A stretch of DNA of 18,889 nucleotides from the NCBI RefSeq assembly GCF_959029255.1, contig NZ_CAUFUE010000045.1:1-18889 (forward strand). The letters run 5' to 3'. Positions 1 to 7,511 of the stretch are shown one piece after another (the first letter of the stretch is position 1; every line of letters starts with the position of its first letter). This DNA comes from an uncultured Bacteroides sp. (lineage in GTDB: Bacteria > Bacteroidota > Bacteroidia > Bacteroidales > Bacteroidaceae). The notes below the pieces were generated by a model. That model saw nothing but the letters and a program-made list of their open reading frames with translations, was not told the DNA's origin and did not search any database. Both the position numbers and the translations under genes were made by a program.

Positions 1-96
1 TAAGAACTTAAGAACTTAAGAACTTAAGAACTTAAGAACTTAAGAACTTAAGAACTTAAAAACTTAAAAACTTAAAAACTTAAAAACTTAAAACAT
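1..96. repeat. 8-bp tandem repeat array (TAAGAACT / TAAAAACT)
   Basis: The window opens inside a head-to-tail array. Seven perfect copies of TAAGAACT (1-56) are followed by four copies of TAAAAACT (57-88) and a decayed copy, TAAAACAT (89-96). The two variants form separate blocks rather than being mixed, as expected from local copy-number expansion. The array ends 6 nt before the start codon of the next gene, so it forms that gene's 5' leader. The G-containing junctions carry CTTAAG, which has TAA on both strands; because the period is 8, stops fall in all frames, so the array is non-coding. The left edge is cut by the window, so the true copy number is unknown. Confidence 0.95.
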
Positions 97-102
97 AGAG
101 AT

Positions 103-1161
103 ATGAAGAAACACCTGTTTTATTTAAGTATGGCTCTCGTTATGACGCTTTTATCTGCGTGCGGTAACGGCAAAAAGGGTGTATTTACTCCGACTTCCAG
201 CGGTCGTGCGTATGAAATATTAGTAGTGGTAGACCCGGGATTGTGGGAACGGCCTGCCGGTCGCGCCCTTTACGATGTGCTCGATACGGATGTTCCGGGA
301 TTGCCCCAGTCCGAACGCTCCTTCCGCATCATGTATACTTCACCGGCAAATTATGACTCAACGCTGAAATTGATTCGTAACATCATTATCGTAGAAGTGA
401 ATAGGGATCTTTATACGCAGCCGAAGTTTAAATATGCAAAGGATGTATACGCTGCTCCCCAGTCTATCCTGACTATCCAGGCACCGGACGAAGCTTCGTT
501 CGAGAAGTTTGTGGAGGAGAACAAACAAGTCATCATCGACTTCTTCACTCATGCCGAAATGAACCGTCAGATTTCTGTCCTGAAGGATAAGCATAGCGAC
601 TATATTGCAACAAAGGTAAAGAGCATGTTCGACAGCGATGTTTGGGTACCCGGAGAACTGACCTCTACCAAGCAGGGTGAAAATTTCTTCTGGGCGGGTA
701 CCAATACAGCTACCGGTGACCAGAATTTCGTAATCTATTCATATCCTTATACGGACAAGGATACATTCACTAAAGAGTATTTCGTTCATAAACGTGACTC
801 TGTGATGAAGGCGAATATTCCCGGCGCAAAAGAAGGCATGTATATGGAAACCGATTCTTTGATGACCGATGTACGTCCTATCTCCGTGCAGGGCGACTAT
901 GCGCTGGAAGCTCGCGGCTTGTGGCGTGTAAAAGGCGATTATATGGGTGGCCCGTACGTTTCGCATGTCCGTTTGGATAGACCTAACCAACGTATCATCG
1001 TATCTGAAATATTTGTGTATTCACCCGATAAGCTGAAACGTAACCTGGTGCGCCAGATGGAAGCTTCACTGTATACTTTGAAGTTGCCTAACAGCAAGCA
1101 GCAGGGAGCTGAAATACCATTGGGTGTGACGAAACAAGATTCTACTAAAACTACTAAATAA
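103..1161 (+). CDS. DUF4837 family lipoprotein
   Basis: This is a 352-residue exported lipoprotein of unknown function that I recognise as the Bacteroidetes family DUF4837. The N-terminus is a lipoprotein signal: two lysines, a hydrophobic stretch and the lipobox LSAC with the lipidated cysteine at residue 20. The mature part begins with a conserved-looking segment (SGRAYEILVVVDPGLWERP) and is otherwise soluble, with no further membrane helices. The C-terminal 20 residues are polar and rich in Lys, Gln and Thr. It is the first visible gene of a tightly packed operon and stops 2 nt before pdxA. The only leader visible is the 8-bp repeat array; I find no Bacteroides -7 box between it and the ATG, so the promoter probably lies left of the window. 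The family is certain enough, but its biochemical role is unknown. Confidence 0.85.
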   Translation: MKKHLFYLSMALVMTLLSACGNGKKGVFTPTSSGRAYEILVVVDPGLWERPAGRALYDVLDTDVPGLPQSERSFRIMYTSPANYDSTLKLIRNIIIVEVNRDLYTQPKFKYAKDVYAAPQSILTIQAPDEASFEKFVEENKQVIIDFFTHAEMNRQISVLKDKHSDYIATKVKSMFDSDVWVPGELTSTKQGENFFWAGTNTATGDQNFVIYSYPYTDKDTFTKEYFVHKRDSVMKANIPGAKEGMYMETDSLMTDVRPISVQGDYALEARGLWRVKGDYMGGPYVSHVRLDRPNQRIIVSEIFVYSPDKLKRNLVRQMEASLYTLKLPNSKQQGAEIPLGVTKQDSTKTTK

Positions 1162-1163
1162 GA

Positions 1164-2261
1164 ATGGAAGATAACAAAATAAGAGTCGGCATCACGCAGG
1201 GCGACATTAACGGAGTGGGGTATGAAGTCATTCTGAAGGCTTTTTCGGACCCTACCATGTTAGAGTTGTGTACGCCTATCATCTATGGTTCGCCTAAGGT
1301 TGCCGCTTATCACCGTAAGTCCCTTGATTTGCCTACGAACTTCAGTATTGTCAATTCGGCATCGGAAGCTGTCTGCAACCGCCTTAGCGTGGTGAACTGT
1401 ACGGATGATGAAGTGAAGGTTGAGTTCTCTAAACCTGACCCTGAGGCGGGTAAAGCTGCCCTTGGCGCCCTTGAAAAGGCAATAGAGGAATATAAAGAGG
1501 GATTGATAGACGTGATTGTGACGGCTCCCATCAACAAGCATACCATTCAGTCGGACGAATTCTCTTTTCCCGGTCATACGGAGTATATCGAAGAGAAGTT
1601 GGGGGACGGCGAGAAGGCATTGATGATATTGATGAAAGACGATTTTCGTGTAGCGTTGGTGACAGGACACATTCCCGTAAGAGAGATTGCATCTACCATC
1701 ACCAAGGAGCTGATACAGGAAAAGCTGACTATTTTTAATCATTCTTTGAAACAAGACTTCGGTATCGGGGCGCCGCGCATTGCGGTACTGTCTTTGAATC
1801 CACATGCAGGTGACGAAGGTCTGCTCGGTACGGAAGAACAGGAAATAATTAGTCCGGCTATTCAGGAAATGGCGGCTAAAGGCATGCTTTGTTATGGCCC
1901 TTATCCTGCCGACGGGTTTATGGGGTCAGGTAACTTTACCCATTTCGACGGTGTGCTGGCAATGTATCACGACCAGGGGTTGGCTCCGTTCAAGGCTTTG
2001 GCTATGGACGAAGGAGTAAACTACACCGCCGGACTTCCGGTAGTGCGTACTTCGCCTGCCCACGGTACGGCATACGACATTGCCGGAAAAGGTTTGGCAT
2101 CCGAAGACTCTTTCCGCCAGGCCGTATATGTGGCTATCGACGTGTTCCGTAACCGTCAGCGTGAGAAAGTGGCGCATGCCAATCCGTTGCGGAAACAGTA
2201 TTACGAGAAGCGTGATGACAGTGATAAACTGAAACTCGATAGTGTAGAAGAAGATTTGTAG
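1164..2261 (+). CDS. pdxA: 4-hydroxythreonine-4-phosphate dehydrogenase PdxA
   Basis: PdxA oxidises 4-phosphooxy-threonine with NAD(P)+ in the DXP-dependent pathway to pyridoxal phosphate. The 365-residue protein shows the family signatures in order: GITQGDINGVGYE at 9-21, TAPINK at 120-125, FPGHTEY at 135-141, VTGH at 166-169, NPHAGDEG at 212-219, YHDQGLAPFKAL at 268-279 and SPAHGTAYDIAGKG at 297-310. His169, His214 and His269 match the three metal-ligand histidines of the E. coli enzyme (166, 211, 266) with a constant offset of three. The protein is about 35 residues longer than E. coli PdxA, partly from a highly charged C-terminal tail (about 340-365). It starts 2 nt after the DUF4837 gene and ends 1 nt before the sigma-54 activator gene, so it is almost certainly cotranscribed with them. 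No PdxJ partner is in the window. Confidence 0.96.
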   Translation: MEDNKIRVGITQGDINGVGYEVILKAFSDPTMLELCTPIIYGSPKVAAYHRKSLDLPTNFSIVNSASEAVCNRLSVVNCTDDEVKVEFSKPDPEAGKAALGALEKAIEEYKEGLIDVIVTAPINKHTIQSDEFSFPGHTEYIEEKLGDGEKALMILMKDDFRVALVTGHIPVREIASTITKELIQEKLTIFNHSLKQDFGIGAPRIAVLSLNPHAGDEGLLGTEEQEIISPAIQEMAAKGMLCYGPYPADGFMGSGNFTHFDGVLAMYHDQGLAPFKALAMDEGVNYTAGLPVVRTSPAHGTAYDIAGKGLASEDSFRQAVYVAIDVFRNRQREKVAHANPLRKQYYEKRDDSDKLKLDSVEEDL

Positions 2262-2262
2262 T

Positions 2263-3510
2263 ATGACGAAAGCGGAAATACAACAAGTAAAATTACGTTT
2301 TGGTATCATTGGTAACAATGAGACACTGATGCGTGCCATCGACATTGCCATTCAGGTAGCTCCTACCGACTTATCGGTGTTGATTACCGGAGAAAGCGGT
2401 GTGGGTAAGGAAAGTTTTCCGCAGATTATCCACCAATTCAGCCGGAGAAAGCACGGGCAATATATAGCTGTCAATTGTGGTGCCATCCCCGAAGGTACGA
2501 TTGACTCGGAACTCTTCGGGCATGAGAAAGGTGCATTTACCGGTGCCATCGGCGAGCGAAAGGGCTACTTCGGCGAAGCCAATGGCGGTACTATCTTTCT
2601 GGATGAAGTAGGGGAGTTGCCCTTGCCCACCCAGGCGCGTTTGCTTCGTGTCCTTGAGTCGGGAGAATTCATTAAGGTAGGCTCCTCCAAAGTGGAGAAA
2701 ACAGATGTGCGCATAGTTGCCGCTACCAACGTAAACCTGACGCAAGCCATTGCTGATGGTCGTTTCCGCGAAGATTTGTATTATCGCTTGAACACGGTTC
2801 CCATCCAGGTGCCGCCCTTGCGTGAGCGTGGAGAAGATGTCGTGTTGCTGTTCCGTAAATTTGCTTCCGACTTTGCCGAGAAGTACCGTATGCCTGCCAT
2901 TCAACTTACAGAGGATGCCAAGCAGATGCTGTTGGCATACGCTTGGCCCGGAAATGTGCGCCAGTTAAAGAATATCACGGAGCAGATTTCCATTATTGAA
3001 ACGAATCGTGAAATCAACGCTTCCATTCTGAAAGGTTATCTGCCTGTCCAGAATAATGTGCAACGTCTTCCTGCTTTGCTTGGCATGAAGGAAAACAAAG
3101 GTTTCGAGAGCGAGCGGGAGATACTTTATCAGGTATTGTTCGACATGAGGCATGATGTCACGGAGTTGAAAAAGCTGGTGCACGAGATTATGCAGGAACG
3201 CGGTTCTGTGGGAACTCCTGCGGTTGCTCCCACCACTTTCCTCACTCCGGCACCCCCTGTGGTAGCTTCGGTTCCGGCTGTGGTGCCCACTATCATTCAT
3301 CCGTCGGTGAAGTCGGCTCCCGAAGTGGACGATGATATCCAGGATACGGAGGAATATGTAGAAGAATCACTTTCCTTGGATGAGGTGGAAAAAGAAATGA
3401 TACGCAAAGCACTTGAAAAACATCACGGAAAGCGCAAAAGTGCCGCAAAGGATTTGAATATCTCTGAGCGCACACTATACAGAAAGATAAAAGAATATGG
3501 ATTGGATTAA
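2263..3510 (+). CDS. sigma-54-dependent transcriptional activator (AAA+ with Fis-type HTH, no receiver domain)
   Basis: This 415-residue protein is a bacterial enhancer-binding protein that would remodel RNA polymerase carrying sigma-54. The AAA+ domain fills about 14-262: Walker A GESGVGKE (43-50), the sigma-54 contact loop GAFTGA (90-95), Walker B TIFLDEVGE (110-118), the arginine-rich FREDLYYRL segment (168-176) and the sensor II region WPGNVRQLKN (228-237). A proline- and alanine-rich linker (about 318-350) and an acidic stretch (354-375) lead to a Fis-type helix-turn-helix (about 373-413). There is no N-terminal response-regulator, GAF or PAS domain, only some 14 residues before the AAA+ core. 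Its input is therefore unknown and may come from a partner protein or from expression level. It lies in an envelope operon, and its end overlaps the lptE-like gene by 14 nt, implying translational coupling. Confidence 0.94.
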   Translation: MTKAEIQQVKLRFGIIGNNETLMRAIDIAIQVAPTDLSVLITGESGVGKESFPQIIHQFSRRKHGQYIAVNCGAIPEGTIDSELFGHEKGAFTGAIGERKGYFGEANGGTIFLDEVGELPLPTQARLLRVLESGEFIKVGSSKVEKTDVRIVAATNVNLTQAIADGRFREDLYYRLNTVPIQVPPLRERGEDVVLLFRKFASDFAEKYRMPAIQLTEDAKQMLLAYAWPGNVRQLKNITEQISIIETNREINASILKGYLPVQNNVQRLPALLGMKENKGFESEREILYQVLFDMRHDVTELKKLVHEIMQERGSVGTPAVAPTTFLTPAPPVVASVPAVVPTIIHPSVKSAPEVDDDIQDTEEYVEESLSLDEVEKEMIRKALEKHHGKRKSAAKDLNISERTLYRKIKEYGLD

Positions 3511-4021
3511 GAAAATAGCACTGGCTGCCTCTTTGGTGAGCCTGGTGTTTGTGGTATATTCCTGCCGCATCTCTATGGGACTCTCCCCGATAAGTTCTAT
3601 TGATTACAGTAAGGTGAAGACCATTTCCATCGCTGAGTTTCCCAATCGTGCGGAGTATGTTTATGTTCCCATGGCTACTGAGTTCAACCAGAAGTTGAAG
3701 GATATGTTTATCCAGCAGACTCGCCTGCAACTGGTAAACTCCAACGGCGACCTGGAGATAGATGGTGAAATAACCGGTTACAATCAATATAATGAAGCGG
3801 TTGCCGCCGATGGATACTCTTCCAAGGTGAAGGTCACCATGACTGTTAACGTGCGCTTTGTGAACAATACTAACCACGAAGAAGACTTTGAACAGCAGTT
3901 CTCGGCCTTCCAGACATACGATTCGTCACTGTTGCTGACCGATGTGCAGGACGACTTGATAAGCAAAATGATTAAGGATATCACCGAACAGATATTTAAC
4001 GCAACCGTAGCTAACTGGTAA
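3497..4021 (+). CDS. LptE-like LPS-assembly lipoprotein
   Basis: This 174-residue lipoprotein resembles the Bacteroidetes LptE family. LptE is the outer-membrane partner that plugs the LptD barrel and helps insert lipopolysaccharide. The start at 3497 is supported by a proper lipoprotein signal: MDWIKK, a hydrophobic core and a lipobox VYSC with Cys23. The mature part has the alpha/beta feel of LptE, including a KVKTISIAEFPN strand, a middle segment LEIDGEITGYNQYNEA, a strand-forming VKVTMTVNVRFVNN region and a C-terminal helix DDLISKMIKDITEQIFN. It overlaps the preceding activator gene by 14 nt in another frame and stops 9 nt before the TPR-type gene. LptD is not in the window. Assignment rests on family resemblance; lptE is plausible as a symbol but I leave it blank. 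Confidence 0.82.
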   Translation: MDWIKKIALAASLVSLVFVVYSCRISMGLSPISSIDYSKVKTISIAEFPNRAEYVYVPMATEFNQKLKDMFIQQTRLQLVNSNGDLEIDGEITGYNQYNEAVAADGYSSKVKVTMTVNVRFVNNTNHEEDFEQQFSAFQTYDSSLLLTDVQDDLISKMIKDITEQIFNATVANW

Positions 4022-4030
4022 TCGAAGAAA

Positions 4031-4846
4031 ATGACTTCTGTAAACCTGCAACAATGGATATCGCATCCTGAAACGTTGAATAGGGACACTTTGTACGAAC
4101 TTCGTACTTTGGTGGCCCGTTATCCTTATTTTCAATCAGCCAGGCTGTTGTTTCTCAAGAACCTGTATTTGTTGCACGATATCAACTTCGGTGCGGAGTT
4201 GCGAAAGGCGGTGCTGTATGTAGCCGACCGACGTGTGCTGTTTTATCTCATAGAGGGCGACCGGTATACCCTGAAATCCAAGAAATCTCCTTTGCTCTCT
4301 TCCAAAGTTTTGGAGGAAGAGCCGAGTGTAGACCGCACGCTTTCTTTGATTGACGCCTTTCTGGCCACTGTTCCGGAAGAACATTCACAGTCCATGGAAC
4401 TGGATTATGCGATGGACTATACCTCTTTCCTGATGCAGGATGGCGGACAGGACGGAGAAACGGTAGCGGAAACAGATGTTCCTAAATTGAGGGGACATGA
4501 GTTGATAGACGGCTTTATCCGTAAAAGTGCGAACACGGAAATGACCGTTTTTGAGAAACCTGCATCTCATGAATCGGAGGAAAGCAAGAACCTATCCGAT
4601 GAGGACAAGCCGCTTCCGGCAGAACCTGTAGAAGGTGAAACCGCGTCGGAAAATACCGAAGAAAGTAGTATGGACGATAGCTGTTTTACCGAAACTTTGG
4701 CTAAAATCTACGTTAAACAGCGCAGATATGATAAGGCACTTGAAATAATTAAAAAATTAAGTTTGAATTATCCAAAAAAAAATGCTTACTTTGCAGACCA
4801 AATCAGATTTTTAGAGAAATTGATTATTAACGCTAAATCAAAATAA
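4031..4846 (+). CDS. tetratricopeptide-repeat-like protein of unknown function
   Basis: This is a 271-residue protein, apparently cytoplasmic, with no signal peptide or membrane helix. The N-terminal half (about 1-120) is helical, with aromatic and leucine patterns such as LYELRTLVARYPYFQSARLL. The centre (about 150-212) is acidic and low in complexity, rich in Glu, Ser and Asp, and probably an unstructured linker. The C-terminus (about 217-262) contains a TPR-like helix pair, including LAKIYVKQRRYDKALEIIKKL. The arrangement suggests a scaffold or adaptor. It sits 9 nt after the LptE-like gene and 4 nt before secG, so it belongs to the same transcription unit, and similar genes are commonly found in this setting in Bacteroides. 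No function can be assigned from the sequence. Confidence 0.8.
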   Translation: MTSVNLQQWISHPETLNRDTLYELRTLVARYPYFQSARLLFLKNLYLLHDINFGAELRKAVLYVADRRVLFYLIEGDRYTLKSKKSPLLSSKVLEEEPSVDRTLSLIDAFLATVPEEHSQSMELDYAMDYTSFLMQDGGQDGETVAETDVPKLRGHELIDGFIRKSANTEMTVFEKPASHESEESKNLSDEDKPLPAEPVEGETASENTEESSMDDSCFTETLAKIYVKQRRYDKALEIIKKLSLNYPKKNAYFADQIRFLEKLIINAKSK

Positions 4847-4850
4847 CAAA

Positions 4851-5246
4851 ATGTACTTCTTATTAATTATTTTAATGGTGATTGCATCCCTGTTGATGTG
4901 TTTCATTGTGTTGATTCAGAATTCCAAAGGAGGCGGTTTGTCTTCGGGTTTCTCTTCATCCAATCAAATCATGGGTGTGCGCAAGACTACTGACTTTCTG
5001 GAAAAAGCTACATGGGGTTTCGCTGCATTTATGGTAGTGATGAGCATCGCTTCTGCTTATGTGGTTCCAAGTGCTTCTCATAAGAGCGGTGATGTGATTA
5101 TGGAACAAGCACAGCAAGAAGAAAAAACAAATCCGTATAACATGCCGGTAGGTACAACTGCTCCGCAGGCTGAAACTCCTGCAACGACAGCCCCTGCAAC
5201 AACTGCTCCTGCAACGACAAACGGCTCTGACTCTGCGGAAAATTAA
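4851..5246 (+). CDS. secG: preprotein translocase subunit SecG
   Basis: SecG is the small auxiliary subunit of the SecYEG channel in the inner membrane. The protein begins directly with a transmembrane helix (about 2-21), followed by the family signature IQNSKGGGLSSGFSSS and an amphipathic link with TDFLEKATW. A second helix follows (about 52-73). These features occur in the usual SecG order. At 131 residues it is longer than a minimal SecG because of a hydrophilic tail rich in Thr, Ala and Pro, ending in three APATT-type repeats. This kind of variable tail does not affect the core call. It is the last gene of the operon, 4 nt after the TPR-type gene, and a strong terminator begins 26 nt after its stop codon. 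Confidence 0.95.
   Translation: MYFLLIILMVIASLLMCFIVLIQNSKGGGLSSGFSSSNQIMGVRKTTDFLEKATWGFAAFMVVMSIASAYVVPSASHKSGDVIMEQAQQEEKTNPYNMPVGTTAPQAETPATTAPATTAPATTNGSDSAEN
5178..5222 (+). repeat. three 15-bp repeats encoding PATTA-type units in the SecG tail
   Basis: Three adjacent 15-nt units, each beginning CCTGCAAC, start at 5178, 5193 and 5208 and encode three Pro-Ala-Thr-Thr units in the SecG C-terminus. Because the unit is a multiple of three, gain or loss of copies would lengthen or shorten the tail without a frameshift. The third unit drifts at its end. Confidence 0.8.
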
Positions 5247-5272
5247 TCATAGATTAATTTGTATTTCATATA

Positions 5273-5319
5273 CAGCGGAATTGCGCAATAGTAATAGTTG
5301 CTCAATTCCGCTGTTTTTT
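5273..5319 (+). terminator. intrinsic terminator after secG
   Basis: A perfect 11-bp stem (CAGCGGAATTG at 5273-5283 with CAATTCCGCTG at 5303-5313) is followed immediately by six T residues (5314-5319). Within the loop, GCAA (5285-5288) can pair with TTGC (5298-5301) and lengthen the hairpin. It lies downstream of the six-gene operon and upstream of the MFS promoter, so it marks the transcription boundary. Confidence 0.93.
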
Positions 5320-5353
5320 GTTTGAATATGAGAGGTTATAACTTATATTTAGC

Positions 5354-5361
5354 TAATTTTG
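5354..5361 (+). promoter_or_regulatory. candidate Bacteroides -7 box for the MFS gene
   Basis: TAATTTTG matches the Bacteroides -7 consensus TAnnTTTG exactly and lies 51 nt before the MFS start codon, just downstream of the secG terminator. No convincing TTTG is found at the expected spacing upstream, so the assignment rests on one element and on position. Confidence 0.5.
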
Positions 5362-5412
5362 TACTCATGTTCAGAATCTATTTACTACTATAAATTAACA
5401 TACTATTTAGAA

Positions 5413-7077
5413 ATGACAACTACTGACAAAATTCATCAGACGCTGCGCGATTCAGCAGGCATGCGTTGGACGGTGTTACTGCTTTTAGCTTTTGCTATGT
5501 TCTGTTCATATATTTTTATGGACATACTTTCACCCATTAAGGATTTGATGCAGTCTACGCGTGGCTGGGACTCAACCGCGTTTGGTACGATGCAAGGTTC
5601 TGAGACATTCCTTAATGTATTTGTGTTTTTCCTCATCTTCGCAGGTATCATCCTCGATAAAATGGGGGTACGTTTCACTGCAATTCTTTCGGGTGCCGTA
5701 ATGCTTGTCGGCGCCACCATTAATTGGTATGCGGTGACGGATAGCTTCCAGACAAGTGGGCTTCATACTTGGTTCACTAATAATCTGAATTATATACCCG
5801 GATTTGATGAACTGGGTATTTCTCCATTCTATAAAGGTATGCCTGCATCGGCTAAGTTTGCTGCAATCGGTTTCATGATTTTTGGTTGTGGCGTTGAAAT
5901 GGCAGGTATTACGGTTTCTCGCGGTATTGTAAAATGGTTTAAAGGCCGTGAGATGGCTCTTGCCATGGGCTCGGAAATGGCTCTTGCCCGTTTGGGAGTA
6001 GCTACCTGTATGATATTCTCTCCGGTGTTTGCTAAGTTGGGAGGCGTTATTGATGTTTCCCGTTCGGTGGCATTCGGCGTTGTCCTGTTGCTCATTGCAC
6101 TTATCATGTTCATCGTTTATTTTTTCCTTGACAAGAAACTTGATGCTCAGACGGGTGAAGCAGAAGAGAAAGATGATCCGTTCAAGATTAGTGACCTTGG
6201 TACTATTCTGTCAAGTAGTGGTTTCTGGTTGGTTGCCTTGCTTTGCGTGCTCTATTATTCTGCCATCTTCCCATTCCAGAAGTATGCGGTGAACATGCTG
6301 CAATGTAACTTGATATTTAAGGAAGTTCCTGCCGATTCTTTCTGGGCTACCAACACGGTGACAATCATTCAATACTGCATTATGCTTGTGGTTGCGGGTG
6401 CATCTTTTGCAAGTAATTTTATGAAGAAAGTAAGTATGAAATATAGTTTACTTACTCTTGCAGGCGTACTGTTGGTTGTATTCTGCTATATGGGTTATAT
6501 GCGCCAGAGTGCTGAAACGGTATTTGCCGTATTTCCTTTGCTTGCTGTGGGCATTACCCCGATACTTGGCAACTACGTCGATCATAAGGGTAAGGCTGCT
6601 TCCATGCTTGTAATCGGCTCTCTGTTGCTTATTCTATGCCATCTTACCTTTGCCTTTGTGCTTCCGGCATTCAGGGACAATGCGATTGGTGGCATTATCA
6701 TAGCCTATCTTACTATATTGGTTCTTGGAGCAAGCTTCTCATTGGTACCTGCTTCCCTGTGGCCCAGTGTTCCCAAGTTGGTTGACGCTAAGATTATCGG
6801 TAGTGCTTATGCGCTTATCTTTTGGGTACAGAATATTGGTCTTTGGCTGTTCCCGCTTCTCATCGGCAAGGTGCTTGACAAAACCAATACGCAACTTGTG
6901 GCTGACTTGAAAAATGGCGTGATTACTCCTGAAGAAGCGGCAGTTTCCTATGATTACACTGCACCGCTTGTGATGCTTGCCTGCCTTGGCGTTGCCGCTT
7001 TGATATTAGGACTTATCCTCAAAGTGGTCAATAAGAAGAAAGGGCTTGGTTTGGAAGAACCTAACATCAAAGAGTGA
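5413..7077 (+). CDS. major facilitator superfamily transporter
   Basis: This is an integral inner-membrane protein of 554 residues with about 12 hydrophobic helices, consistent with a secondary transporter of the MFS type. The reading frame is open from a TTG at 5359, but that codon lies within the candidate -7 box, so I take the ATG at 5413. Helix 1 follows the short N-terminal segment ending DSAGMRWT. A long non-membrane loop (about residues 103-140, containing NNLNYIPGFDELG) separates helices in the first half. A charged central loop with EAEEKDDPFKISDLG separates the two six-helix halves. MFS-like motifs include GIILDKMGVRF after helix 2 and KWFKGREMALAMG after helix 4. The C-terminus is lysine-rich and cytoplasmic. 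The substrate cannot be read from the sequence. The next gene encodes a PqqD-like protein and is probably cotranscribed. Confidence 0.9.
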   Translation: MTTTDKIHQTLRDSAGMRWTVLLLLAFAMFCSYIFMDILSPIKDLMQSTRGWDSTAFGTMQGSETFLNVFVFFLIFAGIILDKMGVRFTAILSGAVMLVGATINWYAVTDSFQTSGLHTWFTNNLNYIPGFDELGISPFYKGMPASAKFAAIGFMIFGCGVEMAGITVSRGIVKWFKGREMALAMGSEMALARLGVATCMIFSPVFAKLGGVIDVSRSVAFGVVLLLIALIMFIVYFFLDKKLDAQTGEAEEKDDPFKISDLGTILSSSGFWLVALLCVLYYSAIFPFQKYAVNMLQCNLIFKEVPADSFWATNTVTIIQYCIMLVVAGASFASNFMKKVSMKYSLLTLAGVLLVVFCYMGYMRQSAETVFAVFPLLAVGITPILGNYVDHKGKAASMLVIGSLLLILCHLTFAFVLPAFRDNAIGGIIIAYLTILVLGASFSLVPASLWPSVPKLVDAKIIGSAYALIFWVQNIGLWLFPLLIGKVLDKTNTQLVADLKNGVITPEEAAVSYDYTAPLVMLACLGVAALILGLILKVVNKKKGLGLEEPNIKE

Positions 7078-7085
7078 CAGCAGGT

Positions 7086-7436
7086 ATGTCGGATACGAAA
7101 GGAAAAATCAATCTGCTGGAGGTGGTTCCGGTTCAATGCGGACATATCACGACCGAGTGGGAGGGCGAATGCGCTGTACTCGCTTTTCCCCGGTTTAAGT
7201 ATGAATGGATGCGCCGTTTTCTGTTGCCCAAAGGCATGTCTCCCGATATTCATGTCAGGCTCGAAGAACATGGTTCGGCTGTGTGGCGCTTGATAGACGG
7301 GCAACGGACTGTACAGGAGATTATTTCCTTGCTTGCAGAGCCCTTTAAAGATGAAGAGAACTATCCCTCGCGTATCGCTACCTACGTGATGCAACTGCAA
7401 AAGGATGGGTTTGTTCAATTAAAACTCAAGAATTAA
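7086..7436 (+). CDS. PqqD-like family protein
   Basis: The 116-residue product resembles the PqqD family. These are small winged-helix-like proteins that bind precursor peptides and present them to radical SAM enzymes in PQQ and RiPP biosynthesis. The signature segment is around residues 56-79 (HVRLEEHGSAVWRLIDG followed by QRTVQEI). A C-terminal helix ending in DGFVQLKLKN completes the usual pattern. About 50 residues precede this core, more than in minimal PqqD. An alternative GTG start at 7074 overlaps the MFS stop codon as GTGA and would add four residues; I prefer the ATG because GTG starts are uncommon here, but coupling is possible either way. No radical SAM protein or precursor peptide is recognisable in the window, so the classical peptide-chaperone role is not supported by context. 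The stop codon forms the base of the following terminator. Confidence 0.82.
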   Translation: MSDTKGKINLLEVVPVQCGHITTEWEGECAVLAFPRFKYEWMRRFLLPKGMSPDIHVRLEEHGSAVWRLIDGQRTVQEIISLLAEPFKDEENYPSRIATYVMQLQKDGFVQLKLKN

Positions 7437-7493
7437 AAATTAAAGGCTGCGCAATGTGAGATATAACTCCGACTGCGCAGCCTTTAATTTTTA
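7434..7493. terminator. bidirectional terminator between pqqD-like and DUF4831 genes
   Basis: A perfect 20-bp inverted repeat (7434-7453 with 7474-7493) encloses a 20-nt loop. The core is GGCTGCGCA paired with TGCGCAGCC, flanked by AATTTTTA-type arms that supply T tracts on both strands. The pqqD-like stop codon TAA (7434-7436) is the first part of the stem. It lies between convergent genes and should terminate both, ending 18 nt before the DUF4831 stop codon. Confidence 0.93.
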
Positions 7494-7511
7494 ACTTTTA
7501 ATTTTAAATCC

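Noticed and set aside
1..96. CRISPR array
   Set aside because: The units are contiguous 8-mers without spacers, and no cas genes are present.
1260..1805. Minus-strand open frame of 181 codons inside pdxA
   Set aside because: Shadow of PdxA, which carries all its catalytic motifs in the other direction.
5359..5412. Upstream 18-codon extension of the MFS protein from a TTG
   Set aside because: The codon lies inside the candidate -7 box and the added residues are not membrane-like; the ATG at 5413 is preferred.
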